This document shows, one piece after another, positions 26,701-36,480 of a DNA stretch of 64,000 bases. Source of the stretch: Struthio camelus. Its lineage: Eukaryota; Chordata; Aves; Struthioniformes; Struthionidae. The stretch spans positions 68,404,911 through 68,468,910 of the forward strand of contig NC_090942.1 in NCBI RefSeq assembly GCF_040807025.1, read 5' to 3'. Within the stretch, counting starts at the first letter, position 1; every line of letters starts with the position of its first letter. A program made the translations under genes and the position numbers. A model generated the notes under the pieces. It saw only the letters and a list, made by a program, of their open reading frames with translations, was not told the DNA's origin and did not search any database.

Positions 26701-29700
26701 GACTTTTAACTGTGCCCCATTAATGTATTTTGTAGTTAGTATGCAGGCTGTGCCTGAAGAAAGCACTGCAAGGTCTTTCAGGAGGAAAGCCGTTATTTAG
26801 ATAAATAAAAATATACTTTTAAAAGTAGAACTGAAGGCCTCTGGCATAATGGTCTGGCACCTTTCTTCAATTCAAATTGAACGCTGGCATTTCCTAAAAA
26901 TATGAGCCACTGTTATTGCAGGCTTTCGAGGTCATTTGCAGTGCCGTATTTTGTTGTGGTGTTTGGTGATGTCATGGGTTGTAGAACCTTGCACAGGTAG
27001 ATGTTTTCTTACAGTGGAGCAGTGCCACCCAATGGCTCCTCTGAAACATGGAGATGGTGCCTGTATGCTCCAAAATAGGCATCCTGGGCACCTGCTGTCC
27101 TGGATTTATTGCACCAAGGCGGGAATTAGCTGGCTACTGGCACCTACTCCCATTCTTTTTGAGCCATGCGCAGAGGTTGAGTAAAGCCAAACGCAAAAGA
27201 GGTATAGAGAATATTTTCTGTTTTGATACAGCTGAAACTGTTTGCAGCTCTGATCGGGTTATAGGGCGTACCTGGCAGCTTGTTCTCTTGTGTCCCTTAT
27301 GCACTCCCAAACGGGAGGTAGGCCAGTGTGGGAGAGACCCCCTTGCACCCAGGTAGAAGGGTACTCTCCTGGGAGGTGGGATCAATGACTTGATGACTTG
27401 GCAAATGGTTTACTGTACAGCAGCAGCAGGGCAGACTGCGAGATACTCACCCCATCGTACCCTGCAACCAGCTGGGCAGCTGTTCCCTGCAGGGTGTGTT
27501 CCTGGGAGATTCTGGAGTAGGCTCTGTCCTTACACGGGGGTACCCTCCCTGTGGGGTGTGGTAGGAGGAACGCTTTTGGTCTGGCGCCATCTTCTGGTGA
27601 CTCTGTCCATGAAGTGCAAAGACCTACGTGAAGTAAATCTATTTCTCAGGATTGTCTTTGAATATCGGCCCCTAAATCGTTATTTGAACAGTGGCTTTTG
27701 CTTATGCTTAATCTCTAGAAAGACTGAGGCAGGATTTCCTGTCAGAATGGTTCCCAAGCATACAGCAATAGCTGAAAGAAAACCCGAAGCATTACTGCAT
27801 GCTCAAGTTGCTAGATGATTTTCTTGAGGCATCAGCTTAACAGCTGTTTTCCTGTCCAGGGGCTCCGGAGAGGGCTGTGTCGCACTACAGACAGGCCATC
27901 CGTCTGAGCCCAACTCACCATGTTGCCATGGTGAACCTGGGCAGGCTTTACCGCTCTTTGGGTCAGAACAAAGAGGCTGAAGCATGGTACAAAAGGTAAG
28001 AATTTGAGCTGAGAGACAGATGTTACCCCTACCCCCCGGTACAGTGTCTCCTTGCTAAAGGGCCTCGTTAAAGAGTTCGGTGTCATTTCAATCTGTCAGT
28101 GTAGCGTTTGCATTTTTTTTCTCCCCTTCTCCATCCATTTGAAATCAGGTGTGCCTTTGCTTACTAGACTATTTAATGGGAGTGCTTCGTGGGTAAGCAC
28201 TGACTCAGTGTTGACTTCTCTGGACTGTTCCCAAGCTACCATGATGCACACTGCTGCTTTCGGCCGGGGAATTCAGGCCCTTCCCAGCCACGTGCTAGTA
28301 AGCAGACTTTGCCTGCCGGTATAAAACAGGCTGGACTATTCTTTTTCCTCCTTTTTTGGCATCCTGATTTGTGCTTGCACTCCCCTGGCTGTGCCACTGT
28401 CAGCCTTCTCCACCCCTGTTGCTTGTTTGCACGCACATACTTTGGAGGTGATCCTCTCTCCTCCTCAGGTTGCCCTCATCGCTTTGCAAGGACTTCAGAT
28501 TGTGCTTCCTGGGGTGGGACCATGCCATGCAGAGTAGCTTTGCTACTCTGTCCCAGGGCAAATCACAGCCTGCTCTTTCGCTTTGATCCCCAAATTACCT
28601 GGAAACATCTCTTTTTCCCAACATTCAGGGCACTGAAGGTATCCCGGAAAGCTGAAATCCTCTCCCCACTTGGGGCTCTATATTACAACACTGGGAGGTA
28701 TGAAGAAGCTTTGCAGGTTTACAGAGAAGCCGTGTCACTGCAGCCTTCCAATAAAGAAATCCGACTGGCGCTGGTGAGTGTAGGACCAGCATGGTCAGGA
28801 CAGAGCCATGACACACTATCACTATGGAAAGGGATGTCCATGTTAGTGTGAAAATTATCCAAGGCTGAAGCCCCGCAGAGAGACCAGACAGAGCTTGGCT
28901 ATATATCCAGGCTGACCATCAAGCAAATCTCTCTTCTTCTTTGCTCCTCACACCGTCCCGACCTCAGACCCTGTGTCTCAGCCACCACCTTTCCAGTTGA
29001 GCAGGACCCGTCACAGATAAAATCTGACCTGCTCCTTGCTCACTAGGCTTTCAGGCTTTCCTTGATGAACAGTTGCCTCTTAGCACTGCCACCCCTGCCT
29101 TGCCACAAAGCAAGAGGCCAGGACCGTTCACTGGGTAGAAGCTTGTATATTAAAGAGGGCTGAGTCTTTAAAAATCATAACCGTTCATAATGTGGATCCC
29201 TAGGCCCAGGTTTTAGCAATGATGGGGCGGACAAAGGAAGCTGAAAAGATGACAAACCATATTCTCTACGAAGATGCAGAGTGTCTGGAGTGCTACCGCC
29301 TTCTATCAGCAATCTACAGCAAGCAGGAGCACTATGCTAAGGTACAGAGATCTCCGTGTGCTGGTGTCCCAGGGGCTCACACACAGAGCTCACGTTGAAT
29401 TTTATGCTCTGCCTCTCCAGAGTCATGTCACATGCCTTAGCACACATGCATTAGGCTTAGTTTATTTTTACTAAACCCTTCTGTTTACCTCGGTAATGGG
29501 ACTAAAGATAAGCAACGTGATTTTCAAGGCTTGTGAGCCTTTACTGCTCCTACCACTGTCAGCGCCATCACACATCAGCCAAAAGCATCCAAAATTCTTA
29601 TTTCCAAATGTGATAACAGCGTAGGGCGAATGAGGGAAGGGGTTGATGACTTGTTGCTTTGGCTCCTGTGCTGGGAGACTCCGGTGGTGGGGTGAGCATG

Positions 29701-31374
29701 AGAAGGTGGAAGGAGCAGAATACAGTAATAAAATGCCCTCTTGCTTTTTCACAGGCACTTGAAGTTATAGACAAAGCTCTTCAGCTAAAACCAAAGGATC
29801 CAAAAGTCATATCAGAGCTCTTTTTCACTAAAGGAAACCAGCTAAGAGAACAGAATCTCCTTGATAAGGCTTTTGAGGTATGACTGCTCTAAGCCCAATA
29901 GGTAGATTTATAGGTTAAAGAATGGAGTTAACTCATTGCAGCTGATACTCCATGCTGCATGCACCATGGGTATTGACCTTGGGAGCTCATCGGTTCACCA
30001 GTGGTACAGCTAAAGCTATGGAATAGTGATGTCTTTGTCAGAGTTAGTTACAACTGTTTTTCTCATTAGAGGACCGGTTTCTACCCCTAAACCTCTGCCT
30101 TGTTTATTAATGTGTGCCTTGCAAATAAGGAGCATCTCAGCCCACACACTGTTTGTGGGAGACAGGCACTTGCTGGTGGGAATGACCTTGCGTGCAGGAC
30201 ACCTCTGTGGTGCAGGGCAGTGGGGAGAGGGTCGCAGGTGTGGTGTGGTTCCTCATGTGATGCTGTGGGCATAGCAAAACCTGTGAGATGAACTCAGTGG
30301 GGGAAAAGTATAATCTGTCATCTCTCCTAAAAAAGACTGAAAGTCAGCATGCGTATTGTATATAAGAGGAATTTGAAACTATATTTTAAGTAGATTCGAG
30401 GAGGGGAATCTTAGTCTCTTTCCCCTCTCTTAGCTGGTTTTGACTGAAGATTCAGACTTCTAACCTAAAAATGTTCCATATTTATTTAGAGCTATAAACG
30501 GGCTGTGGAGCTCAACCCAGACCAAGCACAAGCCTGGATGAACATGGGAGGCATTGAACACATCAAGGTTTGAAAATTTTGCTTTTCCTTAAGCTATCAA
30601 CTGCAGGGACCACTACTCAGGACAGAAAGCTAAACTTACCTTAGACTGCCAAGAGCTACATATTTGTGGGCAGTAGGTGACCGTGGCCTATTTTGTCCAA
30701 AGAGGAAGAAAGTCTATTCCAGCTCCAGCCAGAATTTTCCTACCAGGTGGCTTGGGAATATGTATCCTGTAGTTTAAATCTACATTTTAAGAGGACAAGC
30801 AGCCTGTCCATCTCCAAAATTTTCTGGCTTGGATTGTTGACCTGCCTTAAAGAAATGTCACCATGAGTTAACTTTTAAGATTCCTCTTTACCCAGTTCAT
30901 TTAATGAAGATGTCTGATGTGGAATACTGACATGACATTATGGAAATACTTTAGCATATCACTGTGATTTAGGTCTTGAGTCACAGTGTGTGATCTCACC
31001 AAGCTATCCTATCTATGAGTAAAGTTAACTACTTCTTGCCTTGGGTGTTTGATCTAATTTAGGCTAACACCAGTAGGTGATCCATTTCCTAAAGAAGTGG
31101 TGCTTCTGTTAACAAATAATTTTGAGTTCTATAAATGCTTTTTCCTTTGTGTTATGGTGTTCACCGTTCCCAAGCAATGAACCTTTTTATGTCAGGGAAT
31201 GTGAATGACATCTATCACTCTTTTTCTTCATAGGGGAACTACATCACTGCCCGTGGCTACTATGAGAAAGCTTTACAACTTGTTCCAAACAGCAAATTGC
31301 TAAAGGAGAATCTGGCCAAATTGGATCGATTAGAGAAGAGGTTACAGGAAGTCCAGGAGAAAGACCAGACATAG
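11651..31374 (+). CDS. TMTC1: TMTC1, 3' nine coding exons (C-terminal TPR region)
   Basis: Nine exons joined by GT-AG introns give one open frame of 371 residues ending in TAG at 31372-31374; the 5' exons lie outside the window. The translation is a chain of ten tetratricopeptide units of about 34 residues (for example ALNNLGTL..AKDYYRRALQLNP and AWMNMGGIEHIKG..YYEKALQLVP), then a charged helix ending LEKRLQEVQEKDQT. I recognise this as the C-terminus of transmembrane O-mannosyltransferase 1. In the family, the N-terminal membrane part (not seen here) transfers mannose from dolichol-phosphate-mannose to cadherin domains, and the TPRs lie in the ER lumen; that is family knowledge. Exon lengths are 144, 109, 103, 136, 145, 138, 123, 78 and 141 nt, and all phases fit. 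No break was seen. Placement beside OVCH1 supports TMTC1 over TMTC2-4. Confidence 0.95.
15545..16110 (-). mobile_element. Decayed CR1-type LINE fragment (reverse transcriptase C-terminus)
   Basis: On the minus strand, 16098-15910 reads NAKLAGAG.. then RDLHRLEKWTRKQLMKLDKS, followed by KCKSYAWDG; 15747-15556 reads HEERLSELDKKRFRSDLIAI. Both match the pattern of the C-terminal end of CR1 ORF2 (DL-RLEKW, KCK-L-LG, EERL-EL-..R-R-DLIA). The reading is broken by frame changes and stops, so the copy is old and inactive, and it is 5'-truncated as usual for CR1. CR1 is the dominant LINE of birds and other sauropsids, which supports the organism call. Confidence 0.85.
17710..17920. repeat. Tandem duplication, two copies plus a partial third
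   Basis: Copy 1 (17710-17785, 76 bases) and copy 2 (17786-17873, 88 bases) both run from caaata-gcatccttagatat-like sequence through tttttccaagg to aaattgtagct. They differ by substitutions and a short insertion in copy 2. A weaker third copy starts at about 17874 (catccctcagatatctctgttca). Confidence 0.8.
18791..18829. repeat. (TTTTC)n pyrimidine microsatellite at a 3' splice site
   Basis: About five CTTTT units run into a T9 run that ends about 25 bases before the acceptor at 18854. It probably contributes to the polypyrimidine tract of the TMTC1 exon at 18855. Confidence 0.85.
18855..18963 (+). CDS. TMTC1: TMTC1 coding exon
   Basis: Acceptor tcatgcag before 18855, donor gtaact at 18964. 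It encodes KSRGKKEEAIILLRDSIKYG and the helix ADAYSSLASLLAEQ, finishing TPR 2 and starting TPR 3. A (TTTTC)n microsatellite lies just upstream of the acceptor. Confidence 0.94.
18964..24522 (+). other. TMTC1 intron, about 5.6 kb
   Basis: No exon recognised. There is a C-rich homopolymer at 19309-19321 and short A runs (for example near 22132). Open frames here (for example 24594-24193 minus, 133 codons, and 22927-23247 plus) lack recognisable domains. Confidence 0.75.
19309..19321. repeat. poly(C) run
   Basis: A homopolymer of about 13 C residues within the intron. Confidence 0.85.
24523..24625 (+). CDS. TMTC1: TMTC1 coding exon
   Basis: Acceptor tctgttttaag before 24523, donor gtaagt at 24626. 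It encodes ERLKEAEEVYKAGIENCP and SDLHNNYGVFLVDTG, covering the end of TPR 3 and start of TPR 4. It ends one base into a Gly codon. Confidence 0.94.
24626..27859 (+). other. TMTC1 intron, about 3.2 kb
   Basis: No exon recognised. A 142-codon open frame at 27390-27818 shows no domain and no splice context. Otherwise the sequence is unremarkable. Confidence 0.75.
27860..27995 (+). CDS. TMTC1: TMTC1 coding exon
   Basis: Acceptor cctgtccag before 27860, donor gtaaga at 27996. It encodes APERAVSHYRQAIRLSP and HVAMVNLGRLYRSLGQ, covering the end of TPR 4 and most of TPR 5. It ends within an Arg codon. Confidence 0.94.
28629..28773 (+). CDS. TMTC1: TMTC1 coding exon
   Basis: Acceptor caacattcag before 28629, donor gtgagt at 28774. 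It encodes the end of TPR 5 (ALKVSRK), all of TPR 6 (AEILSPLGALYYNTGRYEEA) and the start of TPR 7 (EIRLAL). Confidence 0.94.
29204..29341 (+). CDS. TMTC1: TMTC1 coding exon
   Basis: Acceptor gatccctag before 29204, donor gtacag at 29342; exactly 46 codons. It encodes AQVLAMMGRTKEAEKMTNHI and ECYRLLSAIYSKQEHYAK, covering the end of TPR 7 and start of TPR 8. Confidence 0.94.
29755..29877 (+). CDS. TMTC1: TMTC1 coding exon
   Basis: Acceptor ctttttcacag before 29755, donor gtatga at 29878; exactly 41 codons. It encodes ALEVIDKALQLKPKDPKVIS and KGNQLREQNLLDKAFE, covering the end of TPR 8 and start of TPR 9. This stretch is among the most conserved in the protein as I remember the family. Confidence 0.95.
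30490..30567 (+). CDS. TMTC1: TMTC1 coding exon
   Basis: Acceptor tatttatttag before 30490, donor gtttga at 30568 (a weak donor); exactly 26 codons. It encodes SYKRAVELNPDQAQAWMNMG and GIEHIK, joining TPR 9 to TPR 10. Confidence 0.93.
31234..31374 (+). CDS. TMTC1: TMTC1 terminal coding exon with stop
   Basis: Acceptor tttcttcatag before 31234; 46 codons then TAG at 31372-31374. It encodes the last TPR helix (ARGYYEKALQLVP) and a charged C-terminal helix (LLKENLAKLDRLEKRLQE). No ER retention tetrapeptide is seen; the end is KDQT. Confidence 0.95.
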   Translation, partial: GNYITARGYYEKALQLVPNSKLLKENLAKLDRLEKRLQEVQEKDQT

Positions 31375-32176
31375 CATTCAGTCACCAGTGGAAAGAAACT
31401 CATGCCCCTTGGAAAAGAGTATGGTGGAAGCTTATTGCTAGAAGTGACACCGAATGAACTTTGATATGACTCAGAATTATGGAAGGCAAATTTTGGGTGC
31501 GTGCTTGTTTGACCAAAGTTACAGAAGACACTCAGCTCATGAGGAACGTGCTGGAGAACGAATGAAAACCTTCCTGTAATCAAGTTTCCTATTTAGGTTG
31601 ACCCCACCTTAATCACACAAGTAGTGTGGGTGGAACATGTAGCTTCAATATCCTGGTTATCGCTGGGGAAGCTGTGGAGACGCTCATCCGTTGCCGTGGG
31701 AGTGAGGGAGCACCTCTTGTTACTCAACATGGACTCACTTAATCCGCATAAAGTACCACTAATGGGCTTTATGGCAAGTGCTGCCAGGTCCTTCTAAGCA
31801 AGGAAGATGGACATAATGGTTATATAAAAGGGTTTCAAGGGGTTAATGCTGAGGAAATGGTGGCTTTTACAGCTCTAAATGTGACTTGAAAGTGATCCTA
31901 AAGAAAGGGAAAATAGTGTCTGAATATCACCCTAGGAGGATGGGTCTACAATTAGGACAAATGATCCTTCGAGGGAAAACCGCAGCTGAATGTTTTACTC
32001 ATAAGATAGTCATTTTGTAATAATTCAGGTTCACGATATCAGTATCGTCAAATATCATATGGCTTTACCCTTTGCCCTCTCCCTCCAATAATTATAACTC
32101 TGAAAAAACTGGAAGCATCCAAAAGCAATGTGAAGCTCTAGAATTACTTGTCCTCTTGTCCAGTCCCCAGTAGAAA

Positions 32177-32200
32177 ACAAATAAACAAACAAACAAACAA
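32177..32200. repeat. (CAAA)n microsatellite
   Basis: About five CAAA-like units in the presumed TMTC1 3' UTR. They contain an AATAAA hexamer that may or may not be used for polyadenylation. Confidence 0.85.
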
Positions 32201-32326
32201 GCAGACAAAACCAACTGATCTGATCAACATAGGAGGTGAAGTAAAGCCACAGAGAGATTAGAGACGATTTGGTAGGCTGGAAAGGTACTAAGGAGGCTTT
32301 TTATGGGTGTGCAGGGACAAAGCCCG

Positions 32327-32352
32327 TTTATTATGATGATAATCATAATAAA
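32327..32352 (+). promoter_or_regulatory. Perfect 11-bp hairpin containing AATAAA
   Basis: tttattatgat (32327-32337) and atcataataaa (32342-32352) are exact reverse complements separated by gata. The 3' arm carries the hexamer AATAAA at 32347-32352. In an RNA the poly(A) signal would be folded into the stem. Confidence 0.5.
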
Positions 32353-35300
32353 TCACACTGAGAGAACGCATTGTCAAAGTGTTCTCACCTCCTCCTCCAA
32401 GGGATGCAGAAGCTGATCAGTCTTAAATCTATATTTTTAAATACTGAAGTGGGGAAATGAGTTCTCTTCAGAATTGAGGCTTTTATTTTTGAGCTTTATT
32501 TATTTAACTTATAATCAAATAATTAATATATTTTCTCTGTTTTATAAGAATTGGGCAGTGTCCTTCACAGCTGGCCTCACGGCTGGGCATTGTGACTCGT
32601 GTTGTCTGAAGTTAGAAAATGCAGCACCGCCGAGGCATGCTTGAGTAATTTGCCCTGATGGTATTTTTAAGCATATGGCTGTAAAGCACATTGGACCAAA
32701 CTGTCATTGCAATAATAGCAAACAGAGTTTGCATCAGTTCAGCACAGAAAGCCTGAAGGGTTGGTGGGGTAGTGCTAGGTGCCACTGCCTGTTGGCATGG
32801 ACAGCTGGGTAGGTCATCGGCTTGTTCCTCTTGTAGAAGGAAACTGCCACAAAGCTTGTTGTATTTGAGCTTAATTGTGCCTAGCCTCAGCAGAAGAGCA
32901 GCCTAAGCTTTGGTACTTTTAGTTAGGCAGAGTTCAGATTAGGACTGTGCTGCCTTGATACACATCCTTGGGGAAAGGCTCATGCGGCGGTGGCCCTCGC
33001 AACACCTGGGCTTAGCCAGTGCTGACCAGGTGTCCTCTCCACGAGCACCAAGTTCACTCCGTGGGGGGAGACAGCTGTGTGCTGGTGGCTGTTCTGGCCT
33101 TGTCGGAACAGCTTGGCCCAGGAGACCAGCCCCTGCCCGGAGGGCAGCTCATGAGGTCAATGGGAGGGAGAGGATGGTCAGAGGAGGAGGACTGGTGCAG
33201 ACACACTTTCGTGGGCTTTCCCCCTTCAAATCAACTTCCTTAGTCTCAAGAGAGAGAGCAGCTGGGACCGCGACCGTGCAAGTTTTTAGCTAGCAAATCT
33301 TCCTCTCTCACCCCGGCCCCAGCAGCCTATTTTTCTTTCCAGGGCCAAGGGCTTGGGGCTGGGTCAGCACCATTTTGTCGCACAGCTTTTATGGCTGTAG
33401 ACCTATTGACTGGGTGTAAATGCAGAGGCCTAGAGCAAGCGCTCTGCTGGGTCCTTCCCATGGAGTAGCCCTCAGGTGTCTGGCATTGCACCACCGGGGC
33501 ATTACCAAAGTGGCTGGGAGGAGATGGGGCGACAGTCCTGGAGCTGGTAGCCACGCTAGCAAAGCCCCATGGGGTGCAGCGTGGGGAAACCAAAGTTTAA
33601 ACGGCCTCTGAGAGCTGCCAGTTCCCCCGTGGGCATTGCATGATTGTATGCAGTTCATAATGGATGTATTTAAAGGTGTCCAGGCTGTGCTGAACTGCAG
33701 GAAAAGTTAGCTGGTTCCTACCTGGGCACCACAGGTTCCCCGTCAGGGTCTGTCCATGATAGTAGACAGTAGAAAGGGCATCGTATTCACATAGAGCTCG
33801 CTGCCTTTTGCCAAGGAAAGCCTATCTTCCTGGCACCACCACCAAGGCTAACCCCAGCCTACGATACTGCTGCGTGATGGCGAGTCTGGCGGTGGCAGAG
33901 CTGCGTTTGATGAAGACCCTGACAGTGTCATTGTCCCCCACATATGGAGCATATTCAGAGAGCATGCCAACACTTAGCCAAAGGGGAGGGCAATGGCTCA
34001 TTTAAAAAGGTGTATGAGCTGTAAACTTAGTCTCAAAAAGGCACGTTAAATAAAGACTATGTATTCTACAAGCCACACACTAGTATGGCTTTAAATTGTG
34101 GCCAATGAAACATATTTTTTCAAATATAAGAGAAGGGATATTTTTATAGCAGAGCTTTGGGAGGGAGATGAGTTGGTTTTGTGTTTTCAATTTTGGCATA
34201 AAGCGGAGTTTGTCTTTCCTGATCTCATTCTTGTCCTAGAATTGGGTCAAAGCTACCTTGACCTCCTAAAACTGATGCATGTATACAGGTATAATATAGC
34301 TTTTGGGTGTCCCTCTGAGCTCCTGGAAAAGAATTACCTTTTTTGCCAGGGTAGCTTACCTGCAGAATAATATAGGGAGACCATCCTTCCAGTGAGGGAG
34401 GCAGCGTGGCTGGCAGGCATGTCATTATGTTCACCCGGAATTAGACAGGCAACATATCCATATAGTTTAATCCTCAACTGCATTATGTTTATATGCTGAA
34501 AGGTTGAGTCTCCACATCTGTGAGCTGAGTTTGTGGTAGTTGTGGGGAGAGGAGAGGTCATTAATGAACCCCACGTTCCTAAACCAGCACTTTATAGCCC
34601 ACGTCTATGCAGGATGGCAGTCTGCAGACTGGCGGAGTATTTGGAGAATGACTCAGGGCACAAACTACCAAAGCAGTTAAACCCTTGTGAAGATTTGAGC
34701 TCACTCCCTGTCTCATTGGCTTCTGTGCTAAAATCCTGTGTTTGTCCAGGACATCAGTCTTGTGAAAGGTTTACTGTAGGTGAAGAACAACGGACTATAA
34801 TATGAAATGGGTTACCTCCACCAAAAGAGAATGCCTATTGTGAAGATAAATAGAGTGAGTTACCTTGTGATAAACTGGATATTATCCTAATTAATCATAG
34901 GAAATGTTCTCTTGCTTTTGCATTACACAGTTCATCAAATAACAAATTCTAAATACATTGGTTTCTGCCAAAGGCATGGTGCTCATGCCTGGTTAGCAGA
35001 GATTACAAATTAATAAATGGCTGACGCTCTACATAGTGGTGGTGGGGTTCATTCTGTGTCCAAGCAGCATTGGCTAAACCTCAGCGCTTGTATGAATGCT
35101 CACCAGTATTAAAGTGGAGAATTAACTCAAGGCTGGTTAGACAGGAATCTTGTGTAATCACTATGCATTTCAGTCATAAAGGAAAAACAAAATAACTGTG
35201 TTGCTTTTTCCCTTCCCTATGAATAATATTTTCAGCTGATGTATTTGGTTTTATTTTCTTGCTTATTTAAAAAGTCCAGCATTCTTTGCTTCCATTCCTT

Positions 35301-35450
35301 TTCCATCCCTCAAGGTAAATGATGGAAGGGGAGACATTTTATATCTCTCATAGATTGTTTGCACTAGATTTTCTAAAAATGACCAAGCAGTGAGTACATG
35401 CAGCAGTGAAAATGGTCTTTATTCCAAAGATCTGAATGAAGATGGGGAGG

Positions 35451-35491
35451 GGGGTGTGTGTATGTGTGTGCGTGCACATGGGTGTGTATGC
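35451..35491. repeat. Imperfect (GT)n repeat
   Basis: Interrupted GT/GTAT/GCGT units preceded by a G-rich run. Confidence 0.8.
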
Positions 35492-36480
35492 ACGCTAAGT
35501 GATCCAAAGTACAGAGCCTAACTTGCAGGGGAGGCTGGATGTACCTGGAACTATCTGAAACTCGCAAAAGCTTCTCAACACGTATGGAAAGCAGGCCAAA
35601 TATGGTGTACGCTATTTGATGAAAGAAGAAAATTATCTAATTACTAATTAGATTACTAAGTAGCACAATTTATGAGAATATAATTGTATGATCTTTTTCC
35701 CCACTTGTCCTCCAACTCAGTGAAGCAATTGGCATGTACTTAAGTCTCCTCAAACTATATGTGCATTAAATTGACCAAGTGTTCAATTTCTATTTTTCAC
35801 ATATGAAATTATGTACAATCTTTGGAAAAATCTAACCCTTAAAGCTTTTTCCCCCCCAACATTCAGTCTCTCGCACCAATTTTAAAATGTCTCATTTTGC
35901 TTTCATGTACATTTAAACCCAGCAGCAAAAAATAGAAAAAAAAAAAAAAGAAAAATGTGCTTGGCATTCACTAGTGTTTCAATGTGGCAAAGTTGTGTCA
36001 GATAATCTTGATAACTTTGTGCAAAAGTTCATTGCCATGATTGTACTGACTTGCTGAAAATTCTTTTCTGGGAAATAGCCCCAATGGTATCCTCTGTAAA
36101 AGTTATGGCTTCTACAACTATATTACTGTAGAAATCTCTGCCTGAAGTGGATGTCATGCTGCGTGTTCCTGTCACATGGGAGTTGTTTGCATTGGCTGTT
36201 GTTCATATGGTTCTTATTTCTGTATCTAATTTTTTTAATCAGTTGTGCACATCTTTTTAAAAACAAGAAAACAGCCCATGGATTTGAAATCTTTCAAAAA
36301 TAAATTCACACTTAGCAGCAGCTGGATGTATGTCAGTGGTAAAGGAATTTTCAAAGTCTTTGCTTTTTCACTGTGGGATTTATGGATAGATTTCATGTAA
36401 AGGAGTTATGCTCAAAGTCTTTGCAAAAGAAAACGTATGTAAATGTCTATTTTATATAAAAAGTAAGAAAAGTAACTGAT

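Larger units (their letters stand above)
27996..31233 (+). other. Short TMTC1 introns between the last six exons
   Basis: Five introns of 633, 430, 413, 612 and 666 bases, at 27996-28628, 28774-29203, 29342-29754, 29878-30489 and 30568-31233. All are GT-AG. I see no other feature in them. An open frame at 28309-28851 is an exon read through into its introns. Confidence 0.85.
31375..36480 (+). other. TMTC1: Probable TMTC1 3' UTR with several candidate poly(A) signals
   Basis: No gene-like open frame follows the stop. AATAAA occurs at 32180, 32347, 34049, 35012 and 36299. At 36455-36485 a TATAAA variant is followed by a strongly G/T-rich tract (tgatgtgtctggttttgttc), the usual downstream element of a cleavage site. 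The A/T-rich character continues to about 36.5 kb and then changes. The true end cannot be fixed from sequence alone, and several alternative ends are likely. Open frames at 32955-33293 and 34098-34370 have no recognisable domain. Confidence 0.45.

Noticed and set aside
27390..27818. 142-codon frame just before a TMTC1 exon
   Set aside because: Ends before the exon acceptor in a different frame; no domain. The known TMTC1 junctions on either side splice cleanly without it.
28309..28851. 180-codon plus-strand frame
   Set aside because: It is the TMTC1 exon at 28629-28773 read through both flanking introns, not a separate gene.
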